NCBI RefSeq assembly: GCF_000189635.1 | Contig: NW_002476052.1 | Span: 187,784 to 251,783, forward strand | DNA from: Tetrahymena thermophila SB210 | Taxonomy: Eukaryota > Ciliophora > Oligohymenophorea > Hymenostomatida > Tetrahymenidae | Length of the DNA: 64,000 nt | Direction: 5' to 3' | Shown here: one piece after another, positions 35,412 to 47,540 of the stretch | Layout of the letters: each line of letters starts with the position of its first letter | How positions within the stretch are numbered: position 1 is the first letter of the stretch | Made by a program: the position numbers and the translations under genes | The notes under the pieces: model-generated | The model's database searches: none | Seen by the model: the letters and a program-made list of their open reading frames with translations, nothing else | Told to the model about the DNA's origin: nothing

Positions 35412-37594
35412 ATGGATAAACTCAATATATTTAGCTTTTAGAGCTCAATTGGTTGCTAAAATAACAGTGATTGTGGGTTTTTAAATATTTGCAACGAAGA
35501 CAAGCTTTGTGTTCATCAAGATTTGACTTTTGGAGTAGTAGAAATAATAAGCTATGTCTTAATATCAATTATTGTTGGATTGGCTAATGTTGGGGGTCTT
35601 GGTGGTGGGATTGTGAAAGTTCCTATTTTAGTGATCCTCTTAAACTTTTCAGTGAAGGAGGCGACATTCTTATCTTACCCTATATTACTAGGTAATTAAA
35701 GATATTATTTTTAAATTTCCATTTTTTTAAATCATTTTTGTAAATAGGAGGAGTATTGTCAAATGCTATTCTTTTGATTTCTTAAAGACACCCAAGAAAA
35801 GATAAGCCTATCATAGACTTTGATTTAGTTCTGATTTTAGTTCCAACTGTATTGCTAGGCACAGTTGTAGGTATCTTGATGAATGTAATTATTTCAGAAA
35901 TCATTTTAACCTCAGTTTTTATGCTATTTATGTGCCTCGTTTGTGTATATCTTTTTATGAAGGCAAGGGATATTTAATAGAAATAATAAGAAGACAAGGA
36001 AGAATAAGATTCATCAATATAGGACAACAATGAATAAAATTAAAATAAATTAAGTAAATCTACTATATAGCTGGTGAAGTAAAACAGTTATTTAAGTGAA
36101 GTAGACCAAAAAAAAATAGAACAAATTGATGAAAATTGTTAAAAAGAGTTAGGGATCCAGTATTACTAAGTTGTTTCAGAAGATTCATAAGAATAAAACA
36201 GTGAAGAGGACTCAAAAGGAGTTTCTAACAAAGAAAAATAAAAGAATAAAATAGAAAACTAATTGCTAGCTGAATTTCTGGAGCAAGAAAAGAAAATGTT
36301 GCCCTTAGATAAATTATTTTATTTGGTTCTAATTTTTTTAGTCTTCACTTTCATAGGAATTTCAAAGGGAGGAAAAGGATTTCAAAGTATTTTTGGAATC
36401 TAAAAATGTGATAATTTATATTACTTACTAACTGCTCTTCAATTAATATCTTCGATTATATTTATGTTCTTTATCTATCTCTAGCAGAAGCGCTTACACG
36501 AATATAAAATATCAATTAATTATTAGTTCGATAGAGAAGATTTTTATTTTTCTAATTACAACTTCTTCATCCTATCTTTATCTGGGCTTGCAGCTGGTTC
36601 CATAACAGGAATGTTAGGTAAATAAAATCATTATTTTTGTAAATAGCAATTTTTAAAAAAATTTTCTTAAAACTGCTACTTCTTTCTAAAGAATATTCGC
36701 TTAATATTTTGGTGATCCTACGAAATAAAACATCAAAGCAACTAATATTTTTAAATTTAGATCTACCAATTATTGAATTGTTTTTAAGAAATAAACAAAA
36801 AAAATAATGTTAATTTTATTTTTAAGTAATATTTTTGTTTCATCTTCATAAAATATCTTCTTCTAATCTTTATGTTTTTTGAACATAAATATCAATAGAA
36901 CTAAAGATTTTTAATTTTAATAAATTTATTAATTTAATTTTAATAAAAATATAAAAAAACCATATTAATTAATCATAATTTAATAAAATTCCTTATAAAA
37001 AGTAAAAATATTTTTCTTGAATTAAATAAAAAATAAATTTTGGAGAATAATAATGAATGAACATGCTTTATATTTTTAATTTTTTATATTAATTATGAGA
37101 ATATTCATTTAAACAACTAAACTTATTTAAAAAATATGAATTTATTTGATATCTGCTGATTTTTTTAATTTACTATTACTTACTCTGAAAAAGTAACTTT
37201 AAACTAATTATTTATCTTTTATTTAGGAATGGGTTCAGGACTAATTATTTTACCAGTTTTACTTAGCTTAGGATGCCACACAAGAGTTTGTAGCTCTACT
37301 TCCGGCTTTATGTATTTATTTATAGGCGGAACTAGTATAATCTATGTTCTCACAGAAGGAATACTTTCATATAAAATGATTCTATTTTATGCATTTTTAG
37401 CTTTGATAGGAGGGTTGTTATTTAGTAATATTCTTTACTATTACGTTAATAAGTACAATCTATAAAGTATAATCATCTGGATTATCTTTTTTATCACTGT
37501 TTTGAATCTTATTTCAATGCCTTATTACATTTATGTAAAATCTACTTAATACGGTTGGGACTCCTTAACAAAAAATTAGTCTTTTTGTGATTGA
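35412..37594 (+). CDS. TauE/SafE (TSUP) family membrane transporter
   Basis: Exons 35412-35691, 35748-36617 and 37227-37594; introns of 56 and 609 bases; 505 residues, stop TGA 37592-37594. Two TSUP repeats are visible. The first is VGLANVGGLGGGIVKVPILV, then FLSYPILLGGVLSNAIL. The second is SGLAAGSITGMLGMGSGLII, then LPVLLSLGCHTRVCSSTSGF and a set of terminal spans. Between them lies a long cytoplasmic loop of about 120 residues rich in Gln, Glu, Lys and Ser. The N-terminus has four Cys in a compact pattern (GCQNNSDCGFLNICNEDKLC), probably a small disulphide-bonded external module; it has no obvious cleaved signal. TSUP proteins move sulphur-containing or related organic anions; the substrate here is unknown. 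Intron 2 falls exactly between the two halves of the second glycine motif. Confidence 0.9.
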
Positions 37595-38475
37595 AACTAA
37601 TTTAAGAAAAGCAACTCTAAAAATAGAATCTTCTTTTGATATTTTTTTCTTAAGAATTTGAAAAATATTTGTCAGATGTTTTTGAATATTATATGCATAT
37701 CCTTTTAATTAATTAATTTATTTATTTATTTTTTGCTCTGTGTATATATTTGTTTATATTACTTCTTCAAAACCAATTAATTAATTACTTATTTATTTTT
37801 ATTAAGATAAATTCTAAAAGAAAATTAAAAAATACTATTATTAAATTGATTTTTAATATTTATAATCTATGGTAAATTTTAATAATTATTCTTTTAAGTC
37901 GAAGAACTCGTAAATTTTCACTAAAAATATATTAATTGAAAAAATTAATAATATTTTAAATCTAGCATTTGGATATGTAAATGCTTCTAATTTTATTTTA
38001 AATACCTTAAATATTCATAAATTTAAATTTAGCTATTTTAAGATGGATACTAAAATGTGATATTGAAGTTAGCTCTCCTTATCATCATTTCCATGTAGTA
38101 CTTATTAACTAATAAGAAATTACAATAATTAATATTTAAAATTTGAAAAATTTAATTTCAATCAAAGGAAATAATAAAAATATTTTTTCATATGTTTTAA
38201 AGAGGAATATATTAATTTAAGATTCAAATAATGAGAATGAATGAGTAAGTGTGTATTATTTATATATATATGTTTAAATATAGAATATACAAAATAAGTT
38301 AAGATGAGTAGAGAGAGAATAATATAATTTGTTATAAATTTAATAGAAGTAATTTAGTTTATTTATTTATTTGTTTATAATTTAGTAATGGGTTAAGACT
38401 AGTTATTTGTTAATAATGGTGTTTGATATTGCGTATTTATTTATTGATAGGTAAATTTAATTTAATTAGTTATTT
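37595..38475. other. Intergenic between convergent genes
   Basis: No gene seen. It is the shared 3' region of the TSUP gene (plus) and the small gene at 38476 (minus). Confidence 0.6.
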
Positions 38476-38862
38476 TCATTGTCTAAAAAAGTATTATTAA
38501 AGAACGTCCTTAGCTTGCATTAGCTGTTTAAAGGTTCTAGGAGAAGAAGAACTTTGTATTTGATAGAAATTGTAATAGTATGCTTCTTCTAAAGCAGAGA
38601 ATTCTTCTTATAAGGTAATTATATTTTAGAAATATTATTGAGATTGTTATCTGGCTTGGTTACTGAAAGCAGAGGGTTAATTTTGTACAATATAGTCTAA
38701 TGCCTAAGCCACAACTTTGACATCTTTTTCGAAGTTTGCTTCTGTTAAAGGTTCTAAAAGATGAGGGATTTCAACAAGGTCATAAATGGTTTCCCTAATA
38801 CTTATGACAAATTGGCTGATTTAATTGTATCTTTCATTAAATTTAATATCAAGGTAATTCAT
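38476..38862 (-). CDS. Small helical protein of 128 residues, unknown
   Basis: Minus-strand single exon, ATG 38862-38860, TGA 38478-38476. It starts MNYLDIKFNERYNQISQFVI and is almost wholly predicted helical with heptad-like spacing of hydrophobics (IRETIYDLVEIPHLLEPLTE; VVAQALDYIVQNQPSAFSNQ; LQEEFSALEEAYYYNFYQIQ) and a Gln-rich end (KQLMQAKDVLQQYFFRQ). Size and helicity would suit a small subunit of a larger complex, but I cannot match a family. Varied codon use and amino-acid composition support real coding. Confidence 0.6.
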
Positions 38863-41259
38863 TTTTTCAATGTGTTGTTTTTTCTTTGTTTGTTTTATCT
38901 GAATTAATTAATTTTTTTTTTTTGATTAATTTATTATTATTAATAAATTCGTTGATATGACGCTGCTTTGAACATGCAAATTTATAAATTTTGATTTAAA
39001 AATAGTAGTAAAATTAATGAAATGTTCCATCCAAAAGCAAATAAATAAATAAATTTCTTGAAATCAATTAATTCTATCTCGTTAATTTTATTAAGAAATC
39101 TAATTGCTAAAGGATCTTCATAATAGATAGATAGAAACTTAACTCTATTAAAATTTATTGGTATAGGGCATGATTTTTATATTTAATTACACTATCTTTT
39201 TGACCAATTCTTTCGTTTTTTTCATGATTTGTTAGAAAGTAAATGTAAATTTAAAAGACAAAAAATAGACAAAAAGCAATTAATTTTATGAGTGAGGTTC
39301 ATCTATTTCATTTTTTTTCTTCAAAAAAGAAATTTCTTTAAAGAATCTATGCATTTTCCATTTGCTTTCAAAATGAAAAACAAATGTGAAAAACTCTACA
39401 AAATAATGTGAATTTTAACTAAATATTAATTTTTGAGATACTTTGAAAATTGATGAAAGTAATTAAACAATTACCACAGAAATTAAGTATTAATTTCATT
39501 CAATTTTGATTATTTTCTTCTAAAAAAAGAATAGAAAAAATACAATTATTTTTTTTCTCTAATTAATCAATAGAAAAAATCTCGCAATTATAATTACAAT
39601 TCTTCTTTATGATGAAGAATTCATGATAAATGCAAATTTAATAAAAATTGCTAGTAAAATCATTAAATTTACATTTCAAATTAAGACTCATTAATTACTG
39701 GGTTTTTTTCTATTCCATTCTTTAAATTTAAATTTCAAATGTGGTGATGTTTATTTACGATTATATTCAAAATGAAAAAAATCAAGCAAACAAACAAATA
39801 AATAAATATTCTTTTTTAAAAAATTAAATTGTAAATAAATAATAAACGATCATTTTAAATTTACTTACATAAACTGTAAAGCAAAAATACTGTTTTCAAG
39901 AATAGGATCAATAATTTAATTAGAATATAAACTAGATTTGGCTATAAAAAACTATAATATAGCAAAATGCTACTTGAAAAATACAAAAATTTTACTTTTA
40001 TAGAAACTATTTTATAAAAAAAATAAAAAATATAAGAAAACATAAAATAATTTCAAAAAGAATAAGCAATAAAATTGAATTTGACTTAAATAAATTAACA
40101 AACAATTTTAATTAAGATTCAAGCCTGTTTATTAAAATAATCTAATGGCGAAGAAAATAAAAATAAAGAAAAAAAAAGTGTTCATAAATAGAATTTTATA
40201 GAAATATTTATTGTTATTTTATGACTTAAATTTATTTTAAATAGATTAAAATAATTATTTTTAGTGAGTAAATTTATTTCAAAATTAAATTAATCAATAG
40301 GATTGATTATCTTAGGTGTGAAAAAATTTAATATATTTTAGATGATGGCGCTTAATATGATTGATCACAAAAAAGACATAAAAAAAATAGATTAAGTAAT
40401 TAAATAAAATGTGAGTAGTGAAAATAAATAAAAAATAGTTAATAAATTGATAAAGAACTTATTATAATATTAAATAAATTCTGATAACTTTTTAAAAATT
40501 TAAATCCATTTTGATGGGTGTTTTATTGATAGATAGATAAAGAATTTTATGAGAAGTAAGTGCCTTTGAAAGCTGAAAAAATATTTTAAATAATTGAAAG
40601 GTGAGTTAAAAAATGGTTTGAATTATTTAAATAAAAGGATTGGAAAATAATATTTGAAATTTTGAGAAATTAAGATTATTATTTTGTGGACCATTCAAAT
40701 TTCACCATTTCTTATCTTATGCCTTTTTTATGTTTTATTGAATGCATGAAAGTAAATACATTTAATTTAACCATAGAAAACCAGTAGCAAAAATCTAAAA
40801 TTAAAATGACTTGAATCGATTGACTAATAAATTATATTTATTGATTAGAACAAACTAGTGTTTTTCGTCATATAAATTAATATAAATGATATTCAAGTAA
40901 TTTACTTGAAATTAATCTATTTTGTGAGTAAATCAGTGAATTCTAAAAAGCATATTTTTATTTAATTATTAACATCCAATTATTCTAAATTAATCTATAT
41001 AATATCAGAATACTTTGATTAAATTTAAACCGTAACTAAAATATAATGTTAATTAATCAAATATCTTTTTTTAAATACTTAATAAAATCTACTTAAAAGC
41101 GAATCTTTCTTTCCTGATTCTTTATATTTTATATTATGAAAATCTTAAAACAATATATTTAATCTAACAATATTTTAAATTTATATATCAATATCAATAA
41201 CAAAATAGTAATTTATTTAAAGTTCTTGTTCTGCTTGAATAAATAAAAAATCATATTAA
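38863..41259. other. Gene-poor, AT-rich stretch
   Basis: About 2.4 kb with no gene seen on either strand; only short AT-rich frames and simple repeats. It leads into the satellite-like repeat. Confidence 0.6.
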
Positions 41260-42107
41260 TGTATAATCACAAATGATAAAATTGGTAGATTTTAAATTAT
41301 TTAAATGAAAATTATATAAATAATAAATTTTAAAAAGGATTTCACCATAATTAATTATTTACTATATACAAAAATTGAAAGAAAACATTTGATAGATAGA
41401 CTTGAATTCAAAATAATTGATAAATATATTTTTGAATAATTCATTGCCATCAAATATTGATGTATAAATCACAAATGATAAAATTGGTAGATTTTAAATT
41501 ATTTAAATGAAAATTATATAAATAATAAATTTTAAAAAGGATTTCACCATAATTAATTATTTACTATATACAAAAATTGAAAGAAAACATTTGATAGATA
41601 GACTTGAATTCAAAATAATTGATAAATATATTTTTGAATAATTCATTGCCATCAAATATTGATGTATAAATCACAAATGATAAAATTGGTAGATGTTAAA
41701 TTATTTAAATGAAAATTATATAAATAATAAATTTTAAAAATGATTCCACCATAATTAATTATTTACTATTTACAAAAATTGAAAGAAAACATTTGATAGA
41801 TAAACTTGAATTCAAAATTATTTATCAATACATTTACAGTCAAATATTAATATATAAATCATAAATGATAAAATTGGTTAATTTTATATTATTTAAATGA
41901 AAATTATATAAATAATAAATTTTTATAAGGATTTCACCATAATTAATTATTGACTATATACAAAAATTGAAAACATTTGATAGATAAACTTGTATTCAAA
42001 ATAATTTATAAATGTATTTTTTAATAATTAATTAATTAATTACCTTCAAATATTAATGTATAAATCACAAATGATAAAATTGGTAGATTTTAAATTATTT
42101 AAATGGT
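41260..42107. repeat. Tandem repeat, unit about 190-206 bases, 4.3 copies
   Basis: Units begin with TGTATAA-TCACAAATGATAA at about 41,260, 41,461, 41,663, 41,851 (diverged) and 42,056 (partial). Each contains AAAATTGGTAGATTTTAAATT, ATTTCACCATAATTAATTA and GAAAACATTTGATAGATA in the same order. Units 1 and 2 are virtually identical; units 3 and 4 have drifted and vary in length by an insertion or deletion near the unit end. No coding capacity. Confidence 0.92.
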
Positions 42108-43467
42108 TGTATTCTTCTTATTTAATTTAATTTTATCTATATTTAGATTTAAAATATCAATTAATCTACTAAATTGCTTTTAAATATTTTACTTTAAATT
42201 TAATTGAAGTTTTTGAATTTTTAAGTACATCATATTCTTCATCATATCTCCTATAGATTCTGCAGTTAAATTAGTACAAGACCTATATTTATTGTTAAAA
42301 AATCTATTGAATATTCATATTTTGAATAAATTCGCTTACTATAAAGAATAATTGGCTTCTTATAAGTTAAGTAGTTGTTTAGTCGATTCACCAAGACTTG
42401 ATAAGAATTTCCAATCAAGCTACTTTAAGTGTTGTATTTAGCTTTTAAATTTTCAAAATTAAAAATTTGAAAACCAAAAATAATTTTACTTTAAATGCAA
42501 ACTCAATATCTCTAGTCTTTAAATATTTCTTAAGTTAATACAAATTGTTTCAAATTCGCTTGGACTTAACTGCATTTAACTTAATTTTACATTAAAAAAA
42601 TTTTCAAAACAAATTAATAATAAAAAAATTAATTTTTAACATGCTTTTTTTAATATCTTAAAAAAAAAATTTTGAATCAGAATTAAATGAAGATATTATT
42701 TGAAAATATTACGATAAGTCTAGTGTTAAATCAAAGAGCTACTAAAAAGATTTGCAGCTTTGTACTGCTTGTATTATCAGGTCATTAATACCCTTTGTTT
42801 TTCTTAATGAAAAAGGCTTTTAGGTATTTCAATAAATTAACAATTATTTTACACAAATGATAATTTGAGGCTTTTTATGGAACTGATCAATCCAAAATTT
42901 TAAACAAATTGTAGTTTAGCTGGCTGATTGCTATTGTTTAGTTCGCTTTTATTAAAAATAAATAATATTTTTCCAAAGATTTATTGGTTATAATTTAAGT
43001 ACTTACTTTAAATTTAATGTTAAATTTGTAGTAGTCTTATGCATGCACTCAAAAACTCTAGAGCAATAAGATATGCACAAACTCTCTGAAAAAGAGCTTT
43101 TTAAAAAACATAAAATAAAGTGATTAATTTGTGTGCTTAATTAATTATTTTGTATTTACTTGTCTTATTTCTTTAGTGTGTAAATATTTAATTTTGTGTC
43201 TCTTTTAACACCTTCAATTACATAAAGATATTTGTCTCCGTTGTTATTGAATATTCTAAATTTCATTATTTTAGTTGATTTACTAAGATAAAATAAATAA
43301 ATGGCTTTACTGTATTTAGCAAATATTAATTTTGTTTGAAATATCTCTTATTTATGCTGGTGATGAGTAATTAGATTCAATGTTTCTATTATTTTTAATA
43401 AATTAATTACTGTAAAAATTTTATTTTTCAAAAAAAAATTATTAAATTTTTATATTTTAAAAAAATA
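42108..43467. other. AT-rich stretch with possible LRR gene remnants
   Basis: No intact gene. On the minus strand near 42,700-42,840 a short frame reads KPFSLRKTKGINDL and then QSCKSFQQLFDLTLDLSQYF, in the style of ciliate leucine-rich-repeat proteins. Another at about 42,230-42,440 reads VLVNRLNNYLTYKKPIILYS. They do not join into one frame. They may be the worn-out end of an LRR gene like the one that ends at 43468. Confidence 0.3.
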
Positions 43468-46400
43468 TCATTTTAAATAAATTAAATTCAAAAATTTTGT
43501 GAAAAATTTTGAGTATTTTATCAAATTTTGTGGTAATTATTAAAAAAACTATTTAATAAAAAAAATGAATAGTTACTTGAAGAAACCAAATATTTTCATT
43601 TTCAATATAGAGAGATCTTCGTTTTAAATTCTAAAGAGGTCGTCTTCAGAAAGAGATTGCTTGTCTGTGATAATGCGCTTTAGTTTAAGATTTTCAGATT
43701 ATACGAGTAGATTTATAGATTTGATAGTGATATTGTTTTTCTTTAATATGAATGTCTGCAAGCTCGTAAAGTGTGGGGAGAGAGTAAAGTCTTATATGAT
43801 TTAATCAGTAATATGCTAAGAAGAGAGATCAAGTGTTATAATATTTTTGACATAAGAATTTTGTGTTAGCATTAGCAATGACTTTAAATCTAAACAGATG
43901 TTTGATAGATCTAGATGAGATAATCTTAAAAGATTTGCATTCTTAAATATTCTTGTCATGATTCTAACTGTGTATTTGGTCTCATCTTGTTTATAATTGA
44001 AAAATCCAAGCAACTTAGTAGCTTCTTTTTTATATTCTTATTTTTTATTTTTTTTAAGTAAAGGGTTTTATTCGGTATCATCTTCATTTAAATCTTCCAC
44101 AAGTTCTTAATTTGATGGTACTTTAGAGCTGGAAGGAGATGAAGAATCTAATACTGATATAAATTCACCATCTTTCCAAACATTAAATTTGATTTTTTTA
44201 GCGTATTGAGATTTAGAGCTGGAAGAATAAACTAGATTTACTTCATTTTATTGGATTGGTTTGTTACTTGTGAAGTACAAAGAAGAGTTTTTAATTTATG
44301 AGAGCAAGTCCAAACAAATTTCTACATTATGAATTTTGGTGACTTCTTTAATACAAAGAATAATAATAGGAGGATTTGTTAGTTTTTTAAAGCTGTCTTT
44401 TGATTTCTAGTCTAAAACATGGGCATCCATGGAAATTTATTAAAGAGTTGAAGCAACAATTTGATTTCTTGAAATGAATTTCTCAAGTTAGTTTCCTGTG
44501 GCATTACTGGAGTATGCAATATTTAGTATTTGAGGACATATTTTGAGGTTCTTTGAAGGTAAATCAAATTTTTAGTTAGGACAATACATTAGATCAAGTT
44601 TTTTTAGTTCAGTTAATTACTTACAGCAAAATAGATCTCTGAGACCTTCTTTTGTGATTCCATCACATCCATTTAGACTCAAATATTGCCATTTGATTTG
44701 AGTTTATTTTTTATTTTCAAATACTTTCTCTAGCACATAATCCTTTATTGGAGTGTAATCTAAGACAACAAAGAATAAATGGAAAGCATTTGTAAGAAGG
44801 CTGATGAACACTTTAGAAATATCATCCAATTTGACTTTTTCAGTCGTTTAATTTATTTAACATATCTTTTTACAGCTGAGATATTGCAATTTAGGCATAT
44901 TAGCAATATTAATTGATAATTCTTTCAAACCTTTTAGTGTAATTTTGCTATTATAGTCAAGACACAATTTTTTTAATTGAGATTATAAAACTTGATTGGT
45001 GACAAGAGATACAACATCATCATCTGTAAAATACTAGCTATTACTTATATCGATTTATTACAATCTAACCTGATATTAGAGTAGTAAATTTACATTAACA
45101 AATGTATTCTCAGATTTAAAATAAGTAAAAGTTGTAATATTCTTTAATATTTATTCTAATTTGTTAGGTGAACCACAATTGAACAGTTCTATTTTTTTAA
45201 ATGTATTAATACTTTGGCTATCATAAAGAGACGAAAACTCAATCAGACTATCAAATCCCTTATCATTAAAACACTTTATCTAGTTGTCTTGATTATTAAC
45301 AATGACTTAAATATAATTATCCAGCTAAAATAAAAGAGGTTTATCTGCATTGATACTCTAAATAATTGGATCTGAACGATCAACATCATACCATTCATCT
45401 AGTATAAAATTGCTAAAATAGCCTTTAAATACTTCTGATCCCTTATAACTAATAGTGTTCTTTCCATGAATATTATTATTGTAGCACTGTCCTTCTAATT
45501 TCCAATGTTCTTAAAATATAAACATCTTAACCTATTTTAAATATTAAAATTTATTATCAGTTAAATTAGATTTTATTTTTCAATTTAATATATTCAATCA
45601 TATTTCTTAAATAATTTGCATAATTAGGCATTAATATTTTAAAAAAATATAGCATTGATAATTAATTTTATTAAAAAAAAAAATATATTGATTACCTAAC
45701 CATTGACTCTTCCTTTATGGAATTAGCCATATTCAAGTATTAGTCTTGATTCTTATTCTTAATCTAATTGTCTTCTGATTAGACCTTTTCTGTGCTTTTC
45801 TTCTGAATTGGAATCAATCTCACCTTCATAAATAAGTTTTCTAATTGGATATGTAATTTGATATCCGTCAGGAGCCATTTGTCCTTTGAAAAAAATCGGA
45901 TATGGATCTTGTATTCTATTTCTAATTAACAATTTTTCAGATTGTGTTAGAAGAGCTAGTTTTATGCTTGAAATTCTCTTTTCTTCTTAGGGTTCCAACA
46001 TAGATTGTAATATATTTGACATCCTTAGCTTTCTCAGCATTCCTTTCTTAAAGTAATATTGAGTGTTTGCTTTTCCAATTATTATTTCATTAACTACATC
46101 ATTCAGTTCTCCCGCTATTTTGTACGATAAATCATTATCCAATAAAACTGAATGAATCCATTCCTTTGTTGTTTTTTTAGTGTTTTATTACTCACATAAA
46201 TCTTGCAATATGTTATCATATTTTTTCCTCAGATATTTTTAGTATTTAATTAAACATATTTCCAAAATGATCTTTCCCAATGAATATATTTCACTCTATT
46301 TTGATTTTATAAATATTTTTTATTCATAAAAATTTAAGTAGAAATATTTATTCTTTTTTAATTACCTTGAATGGATCATAGTATTAATTGCTATTTTTTT

Positions 46401-47011
46401 AGATTAGATCTTGCTCTTGTGGACTCATGTAAACAGACAGTGCCTCGTTATAGTTTTGATCTTAATAGATGAATGTGTCTCCTTCCCTTAAATTTAAGTT
46501 TTTTTCGACAATAGACTCGCCAAGATCACAAACTACAATCTTTAAATTAAAGCTTTAGCAAAAACATAACTCAAATATAAAAACTTACTCTATGCTCAAA
46601 AAGACAATTAATTTTAAATGGGCATAAACATTTAGTAGCAATACATGAATCATGTCTAAATAGTACGTTTTTAATCAACTTTCTTATGCATCCTTTAAAT
46701 TATTCTTCTTTGAAATTTTAAGGATTTTCGAGCTTTGATCTCAAGAATTTTTTGAAAGATGTTTTAGGTTTCTCTGTCACAATTATGATTAGCTTTTTTA
46801 GATCTAATTTTTAAAAATTATTTAACTTTTTCCATCCATTTTGCAATTTAAATGATTTACATGATTCATTTTCATTTTATTACAAATCTATGATGTATGT
46901 TATTTTTTCTAACAATTGCAAGTCACAATATTCTGTAAGACTACTTTCCTCATCAATAATATAATTAACTTTGTTTTCCATTTCTTAGGAATGACAAACA
47001 ATGACTTTCAT
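43468..47011 (-). CDS. Pseudokinase-MORN-LRR protein
   Basis: Minus-strand exons 47011-46589, 46539-46366, 46295-45696 and 45531-43468; introns 49, 70 and 164 bases; about 1,086 residues from the Met at 47011. Kinase-like parts: hinge-like LIIIVTEKPKTSFKKFL (about 90-110), DFG-like CDLGES (145-150), APE-like YMSPQEQ (178-184), then EIYSLGKIILEICL and MLEPQEEKRIS. The catalytic-loop HRDxxxxN is not recognisable and DFG is DLG, so it is probably a pseudokinase. Next come two or three MORN-like units (LIYEGEIDSNSEEKHRKGLI; WKLEGQCYNNNIHGKNTISY; VFKGYF). The last 600 residues or so are irregular leucine-rich repeats (LKKLCLDYNSKITLKGLKEL; YLSLNGCDGITKEGLRDLF). The true start is uncertain: coding-like sequence continues upstream in this frame to about 47,070. 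Likely a scaffold or signalling adaptor. Confidence 0.75.
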
Positions 47012-47540
47012 ACCTTTTTCTCCATCTCTATAACTTGCTATCTATTTTTAAAAAAATCGTCTTAAATTGGCATAGAATATTCAAATAAATCCTCCTTATT
47101 TTATAAAGTATTTTTCATCAGACTTGATAAATTGTGAGAATTGAAAATTTTAATTTATTGATTATTTTCTGTTCGATTTAACAACCTAACAAATACGATC
47201 AGAAAGCCAAAATTAATAGCTTTTACCTATAACCTTTTTCTTTTACTACATTTTCCTCAAAAATATCAAATCAAAAATATATCTGTAACAATTATATTTA
47301 AAAGCGCAAATAACAAAAAAAATGTTAGCTTGACTGAAAATAAAATTCATCTTTTAGATTTTAATTTAAAAAATATTTAAATAATCTAATAAAATTAATT
47401 GTTTGATTTTAGAAAAGTAAGAAATTAAGTGGTTTACTGACAAGTGATTTGTTGTATTTAAAGGATAAATTTATAAAAATATTTAATGAAGATTAATTAA
47501 GTTATTTAGTTAGTAAAAGAGTAGGCATTTAATTATATCC
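47012..47540. other. Spacer with ambiguous 5' coding sequence
   Basis: At 47,012-47,118 two overlapping minus-strand frames both look coding. One reads NLRRFFQKQIASYRDGEKG and continues into the kinase-like protein without a Met. The other reads MKNTLQNKEDLFEYSMPIQD and then meets a stop. The rest of the interval has no gene visible. Confidence 0.4.

Noticed and set aside
37229-37465. Separate 78-codon membrane protein at 37,229
   Set aside because: It is part of the last exon of the TSUP gene; splicing at 36617/37227 joins it in frame to the preceding repeat.
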